Assembly (NCBI GenBank): GCA_045632625.1
Contig: JAZQWZ010000084.1
Span: 1 to 21,793, forward strand
Direction of reading: 5' to 3'
Length of the DNA: 21,793 bases
Source: Scatosoma sp045632625
GTDB taxonomy: Bacteria; Bacillota; Clostridia; Christensenellales; Borkfalkiaceae
This document shows positions 16,314 through 21,793 of the stretch, in pieces. The position numbers and the translations under genes were made by a program. Within the stretch, counting starts at the first letter, position 1. Each line of letters starts with the position of its first letter. The notes beneath the pieces are model-generated. The model made no database searches, was not told the DNA's origin, and worked only from the letters and a program-made list of their open reading frames with translations.

Positions 16314-16526
16314 TTAACCAATAGGAACCCAGTCCGTCCAGTATTCCTCATCATTTTCGTAAGGACTAAAATTAGAACTGCTTGAACTCGACGAGCTGTT
16401 TGAAGTACTGCCCGACGAACTGTTAGAACTGCTACTATTATTTTTGCTAGATGCATTTGAACCGCAAGCCGCAAAAACAAGCGTTGCACACACAAAACAT
16501 ATGCATGTTAATAAAAATTTCTTCAT
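16314..16526 (-). CDS. Small Ser/Asn-rich lipoprotein
   Basis: A predicted 70-residue exported lipoprotein of no recognised family. The N-terminus MKKFLLTCICFVCATLVFAAC is a signal peptide ending in a lipobox-like FAAC, with Cys21 as the lipid-attachment site. The mature part is a low-complexity Ser/Asn/Gly region (about residues 25-52), then an acidic, aromatic tail, SPYENDEEYWTDWVPIG. The start is the ATG at 16526, behind AAGGATG, rather than an upstream codon that would leave a charged extension before the signal peptide. It lies 29 bases after the larger poly-Ser lipoprotein, with a near-identical signal sequence and the same tail motif (W-T-x-W-V-P-I at the C-terminus). The two are therefore tandem paralogues, probably co-transcribed and ending at a shared terminator. 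Surface display is an inference. Confidence 0.8.
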   Translation of the reverse strand: MKKFLLTCICFVCATLVFAACGSNASSKNNSSSSNSSSGSTSNSSSSSSSSNFSPYENDEEYWTDWVPIG

Positions 16527-16555
16527 AAAATCATCCTTACTATTTTTATCTATTC

Positions 16556-16936
16556 TCAATCAATAGGCACCCAAGGTGTCCATCCTTCCTCGGGGTCAGA
16601 GGAAGAACTCGACGAACTAGAACTCGAACTCGACGAGCTGCTAGATGAACTAGACGAGCTAGAACTAGAGCTAGACGAACTGCTAGACGAACTGCTAGAC
16701 GAGCTAGAACTAGATGAACTAGAAGAGCTGCTGGACGAGCTAGAAGAACTGCTGGACGAGCTACTAGATGAGCTAGAACTAGAAGAACTACTAGACGAAC
16801 TAGAAGAACTGCTAGACGAGCTAGAAGAACTGCTAGACGACGTCCAGTCCGGCACGCTCGCATTCGTATTATTGACGCAGGCTACAAGCAATGTTGCCGA
16901 CACAAAACAAAATAAAACCACAAGAAACTTTTTCAT
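16556..16936 (-). CDS. Poly-serine lipoprotein with 81-residue serine tract
   Basis: A 126-residue predicted lipoprotein of no recognised family. Signal peptide MKKFLVVLFCFVSATLLVAC ends in a good lipobox (LVAC, Cys20). After VNNTNASVPDWT comes an unbroken run of 81 serines (residues 33-113), then DPEEGWTPWVPID to the end. The serine run presumably forms a flexible stalk between the lipid anchor and the short acidic/Trp-rich tail. Ser tracts of this kind can be glycosylated or act as spacers, but nothing here proves either. The frame is trustworthy: it has a G-rich AGGGGG ribosome-binding site, a promoter, a signal peptide and a tail shared with the downstream paralogue, so the low-complexity run is a real coding sequence rather than an artefact of a simple repeat. 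Confidence 0.88.
   Translation of the reverse strand: MKKFLVVLFCFVSATLLVACVNNTNASVPDWTSSSSSSSSSSSSSSSSSSSSSSSSSSSSSSSSSSSSSSSSSSSSSSSSSSSSSSSSSSSSSSSSSSSSSSSSSSSSSSSSSDPEEGWTPWVPID
16598..16840 (-). repeat. Degenerate serine-codon repeat, 81 codons
   Basis: 243 bases made only of serine codons, mixing the TCN set (TCT, TCG, TCC, TCA) with the AGY set (AGC, AGT). Common local units are AGCAGTTCTTCT and AGCTCGTCT. The repeat is irregular at the DNA level although the protein is perfectly uniform. TCT followed by AGY creates the tetramer CTAG about 20 times by eye. Confidence 0.9.
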
Positions 16937-16968
16937 AATTTCCCCCTATGTTTATCCATATATTTGAT

Positions 16969-16997
16969 ATTATAACATAAAAAATAAAGAAAAGCAA
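16969..16997 (-). promoter_or_regulatory. Promoter for the Ser-rich lipoprotein pair
   Basis: On the minus strand, TTGCTT (16992-16997), a 17-base spacer, then TATAAT (16969-16974), 32 bases ahead of the poly-Ser gene start. The intergenic region to 17097 also faces the oxidoreductase gene on the other strand; I found no equally convincing promoter for that direction. Confidence 0.75.
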
Positions 16998-17097
16998 GTT
17001 TATTATTTTTTGTTTCCGGAATATTTTTGATTTTTACGCAATTTTTTTTCTCAAAATAGGCAATACTCATACCATAAAAAGGAAAAGGTGATTTATT

Positions 17098-20000
17098 ATG
17101 GAAAAACAAGTAATGGATGGAAATACGGCGGCATGCTACGTTTCCTATGCGTTTAGTGAAATTGCGTTTATTTACCCCATCACCCCGTCTTCCCCTATGG
17201 CAGAGCAAGCGGATTTATGGGCATCGCAAAGCAAAAACAATCTATTTAACCGCATACCGCGCATTGTAGAAATGCAATCGGAAGGCGGCGCTGCAGGTGC
17301 TGTACACGGCGCACTGACCTGCGGGGCTTTAACCACTACCTATACGTGTAGTCAAGGTTTACTTTTGATGCTACCAAATATGTATAAAATTGCCGGTGAG
17401 TTACTTCCCACGGTTTTCCATGTAAGCGCACGTGCACTTTCTACACACGCGCTGAGTATTTTTGGAGACCATCAAGACGTAATGGCAACACGGCAAACGG
17501 GCTTTGCTATGCTTTGTTCTTCCAACGTACAAGAATGTATGGATTTAGCGCTTGTTGCACATCTATCCACCTTGCAAACAAGCGTACCGTTTTTGCACTT
17601 TTTCGATGGTTTTAAAACTTCGCACGAACAGCAAAAAATCGAAGTATTTGAACGAGAGGAAATGTTACGTCTTATCAATGGCGACGATATAAAAAAATTT
17701 AAGTCACGCGCACTATCCCCTGATGCCCCCGTGCAACGCGGCACGGCGCAAAACGAAGATATCTATTTTCAAAACCGCGAACGCTGCAATACAGCACATC
17801 AAAGCGTAGCAGATAGCGTACAAGCCGTGATGGATAAGGTAGCGGAAATTACAGGTAGAAAATACCGTCTTTTTGATTATTTTGGAGCGCAAAACGCGGA
17901 ACACGTAATCGTAATGATGGGCAGCGGCAGTGATACCATGTACGAGGTTATTGATAAACTTTGCAAGGAAAACCAAGCCGTTGGCTTATTGCAAGTACGG
18001 CTTTACCGCCCTTTTAATACACACGCGTTTATCGCCGCTTTGCCGCAAACCTGCAAGCGAATTGCCGTACTGGATAGAACGAAAGAAAGCGGCTCTATCG
18101 GCGAACCCTTGTATTTAGACGTATGCGCCGCTTTACAGGAACACGGGGCAAAACGCGTGGAGGTCTTTGGCGGCAGATACGGATTAGGAGGCAAAGATTT
18201 TACACCCGCTATGGCGTTAGCAGTGATTAAAAATTTACGCGCGGCACAACCTAAAAACCATTTCACCGTCGGTATTGACGACGACGTTACGTTTACGTCG
18301 TTGGATTTTTCCACGCCGTTTTATTCCGCGCCCGAAGATTGTACCGCTTGTCTATTTTACGGTTTAGGATCAGATGGTAGCGTGGGAGCGAATAAAAACT
18401 CTATAAAAATTATCGGTAATCACACTCCCCTGCACGTACAAGCGTATTTTGCCTACGACTCCCGAAAATCAGGCGGCGTTACGATATCGCATTTGCGCTT
18501 TGGCACTTCACCTATCCATTCCGCGTACCTTATCGATTGTGCCGATTTCATCGCTTGCCACAATCCGTCCTATTTAACGCGTCTTGATATGCTTTCAAAA
18601 ATCAAGGAAGAAGGAACGTTTTTGCTAAACTGTCCTTGGGAAACGCAAGAACAGTTAACGGAACACTTACCCGCAAGCGTAAAACAAGCCCTCGCACAAA
18701 AACGCGTGCGCTTATACGTGATTGACGCCACAAAAATTGCGCAAAACGTTGGCTTAAAAGGACGTACAGGCACGATTATGCAAGCCGCTTTCTTTTATTT
18801 GCAGCCAAAAATATTACCGTATAAACAAGCAATTTCCCACCTAAAAGAACAATTACGCGCATCATTTAAGCGCAAAGGCGAAAACATCGTACAAGCAAAT
18901 TATCTTGCCGTAGAGGTTGTACAAAATGCAATAACCGCAATTTCCGTACCCGATTTTTGGCAAGATAATCAAGAACAACCACAAGCGAAAACAAAACAAG
19001 CTGGCTATTTCGAAAATTTTATTACTCCCATTTTACGATTGCAAGGTGACAATTTACCCGTGTCGGTTTTTCAAGCAGACGGAACCGTTCCCACGGCTAC
19101 CGCACGCTTAGAAAAGCATGGCGCCCCACCGCTCCTTCCCGTGTGGATAAAGGAAAACTGTATACAGTGCAATCAATGCGCTTTCGTATGTCCACACGCA
19201 TGTATTCGTCCTTATCTTGTTGATGTCAACGCGGACATGCCCCCTTCCTTTGAGACTTTACCTGCTACTGGCGAAAAAGAAAAAGCGTTCCGCATACAAG
19301 TATCGCCCAACGATTGCATGGGCTGCAGCGTATGCGCAAACACCTGTCCCACAAAAGAAAAAGCACTGGTTATGCAGCCATCCGAAAAACAAATTCCCAC
19401 ACAAGAATACAACTGGGAATACGCGCAAACGTTGCCACAGCAAACCACTTCTTTGCCTAGACATTCGGTTAAAGGCAGTCAGTTTTATCCGCCGCTTTTT
19501 GAATTTTCCTACGCTTGCGCAGGTTGCGGAGAAACACCTTATATCAAGGTGCTTACGCAACTGTTTGGCGAGCGTATGGTAATTGCCAACGCGACGGGTT
19601 GTTCATCTATCTACGGCGGCAACGCGCCTATTTGTCCGTACAGCGTCAACCGCGACGGCAAAGGTCCCGCTTGGGCAAATTCACTGTTTGAAGACAATGC
19701 AGAATTTGGTTTGGGCATGCGTCTTGCGGCAGAAATCAATAACAAAAAGCACAGCATTTGGCTCATCGGCGGCGATGGTTGGGCGTATGATATCGGCTAC
19801 GGCGGACTTGACCACGTACTTGCCTTAGGGGCGAACGTGAACGTGCTTGTTTTGGACAGCGAAGTATATTCCAACACAGGCGGTCAACTTTCCAAAGCCA
19901 CGCCGCTTGGCGCGTCAGCGCGGTTTTCCGTACAAGGGAAACGCACGAATAAGAAACCTCTTGGGCTTATGGCCATGCAATATAATAACGTTTACGTGGC

Positions 20001-20394
20001 ACAAGTGAGTATGGGCGCGAACAAAGCGCAACTTTTAACTGCCTTAACGGAAGCGCAGGCGTTTAACGGTCCTTCGCTCATCATTGCTTACTCGCCCTGC
20101 ATTGCACACGGCGTAAATTTAAGCAAATGTATGGAAGAAGAACAGCTTGCCGTAGCTTGCGGTTACTGGCCGTTATATCGTTTTAATCCCGATAATAAAA
20201 ACCAGAACAAACCGCTTTTATCACTCGACAGCAAAGCGCCCAACGGTCAATTTAGAGAGTTTTTGCAAGGAGAAGGCAGATTTTCCGCTATGTTTGCAGA
20301 AAACAATCAAGAAACGCAAGCTTTATTAGAGCTTGCGGAAAAGGAAATGCAGGAAAGATACGCGTATTTACAAAAACTTGCACAAATGTTATAA
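17098..20394 (+). CDS. nifJ: Pyruvate:ferredoxin (flavodoxin) oxidoreductase, single chain
   Basis: Oxidises pyruvate with CoA to acetyl-CoA and CO2, reducing ferredoxin; the central step of anaerobic pyruvate metabolism. The 1098-residue chain has the pyrimidine-binding/TPP domain at the N-terminus (YPITPSSPMAEQ, EMQSEGGAAGAVHG) and the CoA-binding and gamma domains (VDRTKE-like VLDRTKESGSIGEPLY, GLGSDGSVGANKNSIKIIG). The ferredoxin domain holds two 4Fe-4S motifs (C688, C691, C694, C698; C740, C743, C746, C750). The C-terminal TPP domain has the proximal-cluster ligands C807, C810, C835 and C1001, with GDG at 892-894 and NTGGQ from 926. It is shorter than the usual 1170 or so residues because a segment normally present before SIWLIGGDG is missing (about residues 874-885). 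A GGTGAT-type Shine-Dalgarno precedes the ATG. All cofactor residues are intact, so activity is expected. Confidence 0.97.
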   Translation: MEKQVMDGNTAACYVSYAFSEIAFIYPITPSSPMAEQADLWASQSKNNLFNRIPRIVEMQSEGGAAGAVHGALTCGALTTTYTCSQGLLLMLPNMYKIAGELLPTVFHVSARALSTHALSIFGDHQDVMATRQTGFAMLCSSNVQECMDLALVAHLSTLQTSVPFLHFFDGFKTSHEQQKIEVFEREEMLRLINGDDIKKFKSRALSPDAPVQRGTAQNEDIYFQNRERCNTAHQSVADSVQAVMDKVAEITGRKYRLFDYFGAQNAEHVIVMMGSGSDTMYEVIDKLCKENQAVGLLQVRLYRPFNTHAFIAALPQTCKRIAVLDRTKESGSIGEPLYLDVCAALQEHGAKRVEVFGGRYGLGGKDFTPAMALAVIKNLRAAQPKNHFTVGIDDDVTFTSLDFSTPFYSAPEDCTACLFYGLGSDGSVGANKNSIKIIGNHTPLHVQAYFAYDSRKSGGVTISHLRFGTSPIHSAYLIDCADFIACHNPSYLTRLDMLSKIKEEGTFLLNCPWETQEQLTEHLPASVKQALAQKRVRLYVIDATKIAQNVGLKGRTGTIMQAAFFYLQPKILPYKQAISHLKEQLRASFKRKGENIVQANYLAVEVVQNAITAISVPDFWQDNQEQPQAKTKQAGYFENFITPILRLQGDNLPVSVFQADGTVPTATARLEKHGAPPLLPVWIKENCIQCNQCAFVCPHACIRPYLVDVNADMPPSFETLPATGEKEKAFRIQVSPNDCMGCSVCANTCPTKEKALVMQPSEKQIPTQEYNWEYAQTLPQQTTSLPRHSVKGSQFYPPLFEFSYACAGCGETPYIKVLTQLFGERMVIANATGCSSIYGGNAPICPYSVNRDGKGPAWANSLFEDNAEFGLGMRLAAEINNKKHSIWLIGGDGWAYDIGYGGLDHVLALGANVNVLVLDSEVYSNTGGQLSKATPLGASARFSVQGKRTNKKPLGLMAMQYNNVYVAQVSMGANKAQLLTALTEAQAFNGPSLIIAYSPCIAHGVNLSKCMEEEQLAVACGYWPLYRFNPDNKNQNKPLLSLDSKAPNGQFREFLQGEGRFSAMFAENNQETQALLELAEKEMQERYAYLQKLAQML

Positions 20395-20422
20395 AAACAC
20401 AAAAGAATTTTTTTAAAAGATA

Positions 20423-20451
20423 TTGACATTTTTTTCCTTTTTTATTATAAT
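20423..20451 (+). promoter_or_regulatory. Consensus sigma-A promoter for rubrerythrin
   Basis: TTGACA (20423-20428), a 17-base T-rich spacer, then TATAAT (20446-20451): perfect hexamers and spacing, so strong expression is likely. The expected start near 20458 gives a leader of about 47 bases. No PerR-like operator was recognised in it. Confidence 0.92.
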
Positions 20452-20504
20452 ATTTATGTGTGCAATGAAAACACGCTAAATATTTTAAGAAAAGGATGAT
20501 GGTC

Positions 20505-21143
20505 ATGAAAAAATTTGAATGTCAAGTATGTCACTACGTTGCGGAAGGCGAAGCGCCCGAAGTTTGCCCCGTTTGCAAGCAAAGCGGTAAATTTGTAGAA
20601 TTGAACCCTTTGAAAGGCTCGAAAACGGAAGCCAACCTTTGGACGGCGTTTGCAGGCGAATCGCAAGCAAGAAACAAATACACCTACTTTGCAAGCAAAG
20701 CAAAGAAAGAAGGCTTTGTACAAATCGCAGCGCTTTTTGAAGAAACGGCAAATAACGAAAAAGAACACGCTAAAATTTGGTTCAAGCTTTTGCACGGCGG
20801 TGCAATCGGCTCTACGGCTGAAAACTTGCTTGCTGCTGCGGAAGGTGAAAATTATGAATGGACGGATATGTACGCTGAATTTGCAAAAGTAGCACGCGAA
20901 GAAGGGTTCGATGATATCGCTGCACTCTTCGACGGCGTTGCGGCTATTGAAAAAGAACACGAAGAAAGATACAGAAAGCTTTTGGAAAACGTGAAAACCA
21001 ACAACGTGTTCGCCAAAGCGGAAAAAACCACTTGGAAATGCGCAAACTGCGGCCATATCGTGGAAGGCGAAAGCGCTCCCGACGTTTGCCCTGTATGTGC
21101 ACACCCCCAAGCTTATTTCGAAGTTCGCGCTGAAAATTATTAA
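20505..21143 (+). CDS. Rubrerythrin with rubredoxin domains at both ends
   Basis: Non-heme di-iron peroxidase that reduces hydrogen peroxide in anaerobes, taking electrons through rubredoxin-type Fe(Cys)4 centres. The 212-residue order is unusual: an N-terminal rubredoxin-like domain (C6, C9, C21, C24), a ferritin-like four-helix di-iron domain (about 41-160, with E52, the ExxH pairs E85/H88 and E149/H152, and E125 as likely ligands), and a C-terminal rubredoxin-like domain (C179, C182, C195, C198). Classical rubrerythrin has only the C-terminal one and reverse rubrerythrin only the N-terminal one. The start is placed at 20505 because AAAGGA lies 8 bases ahead; an ATG at 20496 in the same frame would overlap that site. 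It has its own strong promoter after the pyruvate oxidoreductase gene, fitting an oxygen-defence role beside an oxygen-sensitive enzyme. Confidence 0.95.
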   Translation: MKKFECQVCHYVAEGEAPEVCPVCKQSGKFVELNPLKGSKTEANLWTAFAGESQARNKYTYFASKAKKEGFVQIAALFEETANNEKEHAKIWFKLLHGGAIGSTAENLLAAAEGENYEWTDMYAEFAKVAREEGFDDIAALFDGVAAIEKEHEERYRKLLENVKTNNVFAKAEKTTWKCANCGHIVEGESAPDVCPVCAHPQAYFEVRAENY

Positions 21144-21291
21144 TCTTCTAAACTTCACAAAAAAAATAAATATCCTCGCGTGAAAGGGTGATGTTCTTAG
21201 CGGAGAATTTAAAAGCTCTACTAAGCGCAAGCATCGCATTTGACTGGTCAAACACCAATATGGGTTAAGCCCAAACCCTTATAACGACAGA

Positions 21292-21334
21292 AGAGAGAAC
21301 AAATCGGTTTATAGCCGAAAAGTTCTCTCTTTTT
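21292..21334 (+). terminator. Intrinsic terminator downstream of rubrerythrin, inside the element
   Basis: AGAGAGAAC (21292-21300) pairs perfectly with GTTCTCTCT (21322-21330), with an inner TCGG/CCGA stem in the loop, followed by TTTT. It is the first terminator after the rubrerythrin stop, about 150 bases downstream, and probably ends its transcript. Confidence 0.75.
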
Positions 21335-21352
21335 CTGTTGGTTTTCGGTTTA

Positions 21353-21497
21353 GAGTTATGAGGCTCGCATTGCTCGCCGTTATGAGCTTGCACAGCAAGC
21401 GTTATGATATGATTGCCTTTGCAATCTATAACTTGGCGAAGCCAATCATAACAATGCGTAATCATTTCATAACTCATAACTTGCCCGCAAGGGCAAT
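21353..21497. repeat. Array of short hairpins separated by TTATGA/TCATAA linkers
   Basis: Four small perfect palindromes occur in series: GCTTGC/GCAAGC (21386-21400), GATTGC/GCAATC (21411-21426), TTGGC/GCCAA (21433-21445) and TTGCCC/GGGCAA (21481-21496). Between them run copies of GTTATGA (21355, 21379 and 21401) and their complements CATAAC (21447, 21469, 21475). GTTATGAG at the left pairs with CTCATAAC at 21473-21480, so the whole block can fold on itself as a multi-arm structure. Confidence 0.7.
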
Positions 21498-21502
21498 CAT
21501 AG

Positions 21503-21539
21503 TTTAGCGTGAATACTCCGTTAAGAGTATCACGCTAAA
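21503..21539. repeat. Long stem-loop at the right end of the element
   Basis: TTTAGCGTGAATACTC (21503-21518) pairs with GAGTATCACGCTAAA (21525-21539) as 15 base pairs with one bulged A and the loop CGTTAA. No U-run follows on either strand, so it does not look like a terminator. Its sequence overlaps the inner part of the right terminal inverted repeat. Confidence 0.75.
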
Positions 21540-21555
21540 ACGCGGGGATATTTAT

Positions 21556-21793
21556 TCATCGCGTACATGGTATATTCCATGTATACATCAAAGGAAAATA
21601 ATCGTGTTCGTTGATATCAATACGCGTATTTTGCAACACGAACTCTATCGCACGCGCCTTTTGTACTTCGTGCGATTGATTTTCATACTTTTTCGCGTTC
21701 TCTACCAGCCCGCTTTTTATCTCTTCCACCGAGAGTCCCGTATTTTCAGGACATTCCCAACCGTGATATGCCATACGCTGATATGGATTAAAC
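21556..21793 (-). CDS. Fragment resembling a glycyl-radical enzyme (pyruvate formate-lyase-like) N-terminus, apparently truncated
   Basis: The frame is open from the right edge (start outside the window) and 78 residues are visible before a TGA at 21556-21558. The sequence NPYQRMAYHGWECPENTGL followed by AIEFVLQNTRIDINEHDYFPLMYTWN resembles, from memory, the N-terminal region of a pyruvate formate-lyase/glycyl-radical family found in Clostridia; such proteins run to several hundred residues. Here the frame ends after NIPCTR, exactly where the inverted-repeat element begins. The only non-coding sequence on the other side of that element is 21 bases before rubrerythrin, so the rest of the gene is not nearby. 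It is either a relic whose 3' part was lost at this junction or a small stand-alone protein. The family call is moderate; the truncation is inferred. Confidence 0.5.
   Translation of the reverse strand, partial: FNPYQRMAYHGWECPENTGLSVEEIKSGLVENAKKYENQSHEVQKARAIEFVLQNTRIDINEHDYFPLMYTWNIPCTR

Larger units (their letters stand above)
21165..21556. mobile_element. 392-bp MITE-like element with imperfect terminal inverted repeats
   Basis: The left end AATAAATATCCTCGCG (21165-21180) is the reverse complement of the right end (21541-21556) with one difference. The similarity continues inward to about 41 bp: the left end through CTTAGCGGAG at 21196-21205, the right end through the complement of 21516-21556, with roughly 33 of 41 matches by eye. 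The interior has no convincing protein gene but many hairpins: GTGATG/CATCGC (21188-21193 with 21232-21237) enclosing CTTAG/CTAAG, TTTGAC/GTCAAA (21239-21252), GGGTT/AACCC (21262-21278), a terminator-like stem, and an array of small hairpins. It follows rubrerythrin by 21 bases. A flanking target duplication was not seen, so a structured RNA or regulatory element cannot be excluded. Confidence 0.55.

Noticed and set aside
16546..16863. Arg/Leu/Val-rich reading frame opposite-phase to the poly-serine gene on the same strand
   Set aside because: It is the +1 reading of the serine-codon repeat, with no ribosome-binding site and no signal peptide; the serine frame has promoter, Shine-Dalgarno, lipobox and a paralogue.
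17000..17097. Promoter for the pyruvate:ferredoxin oxidoreductase gene
   Set aside because: TTGATT near 17027 and CAAAAT or TACCAT boxes downstream give poor matches or spacing; none is good enough to annotate.
20454..21251. 265-codon minus-strand frame over rubrerythrin
   Set aside because: Antisense shadow, rich in Phe/Cys/Arg, ending inside the rubrerythrin promoter; no ribosome-binding site.
21155..21335. 6S RNA (SsrS) or tmRNA candidate, because of length and a GATGTTC..AGCGG block
   Set aside because: The 5' and 3' ends of this 180-base stretch do not pair with each other as in 6S RNA, the only closing stem is with 21541-21556, and no tmRNA tRNA-like ends are present.
21265..21477. 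70-codon minus-strand frame inside the inverted-repeat element
   Set aside because: It runs through the hairpin array and the terminator stem, with no ribosome-binding site and no recognisable domain.
21353..21497. CRISPR array
   Set aside because: Repeated units are only 6-8 bases, stems differ in sequence, spacing is irregular and there are no cas genes.

Overview
The window looks like a chromosomal segment from an anaerobic low-to-moderate G+C Bacillota, most likely an uncultured Clostridia lineage. This is inferred from the Bacillus/Clostridium-type large SRP RNA with an Alu domain, a single-chain pyruvate:ferredoxin oxidoreductase, a rubrerythrin, a flavin thioredoxin-reductase-like protein without an NAD(P)H motif, the gene order ecfA-ecfA-ecfT-truA, strong Shine-Dalgarno sites and consensus sigma-A promoters. 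No species can be named from the sequence alone.

From 1 to about 7.1 kb, one minus-strand unit reads right to left as mnmE, a lysR-type regulator, lepA, hemW, aroK, panE and gltX, with gltX cut by the window edge. Spacings are 0-35 bases, and aroK and panE share an ATGA overlap. A promoter with a TATAAT box lies in front of mnmE. The products serve tRNA wobble modification, translation, heme/radical-SAM chemistry, the shikimate pathway, pantothenate synthesis and Glu-tRNA charging.

From 7.15 to 13.56 kb, a second minus-strand unit runs from a perfect TTGACA-17-TATAAT promoter through mrp (Fe-S scaffold), a membrane-anchored ComEC-like metallo-beta-lactamase-fold hydrolase, a fused double-ATPase ecfA, ecfT, truA and an uncharacterised membrane protein. 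It ends at a hairpin terminator at 7148-7189. The ECF module carries two fused ATPases and one T subunit, but no S component is in the window.

From 13.6 to 14.0 kb, the plus strand carries the SRP RNA gene with its own promoter and a strong terminator. From 14.0 to 16.25 kb, the minus strand carries a thioredoxin-reductase-like flavoprotein followed by DNA polymerase IV. From 16.27 to 17.0 kb, the minus strand carries two small Ser-rich lipoproteins in tandem. One has an uninterrupted 81-serine tract, and both end in the same W-T-x-W-V-P-I tail. This is the most unusual protein-coding feature here.

From 17.1 to 21.14 kb, the plus strand carries the pyruvate:ferredoxin oxidoreductase, which lacks a segment usual in the family, and a rubrerythrin with rubredoxin domains at both ends. 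From 21.165 to 21.556 kb there is a 392-bp non-coding element bounded by imperfect inverted repeats of about 41 bp and filled with small hairpins. It resembles a MITE or a structured-RNA element. On its far side it touches the end of a minus-strand fragment resembling the N-terminus of a glycyl-radical enzyme, which enters from the right edge and stops early.
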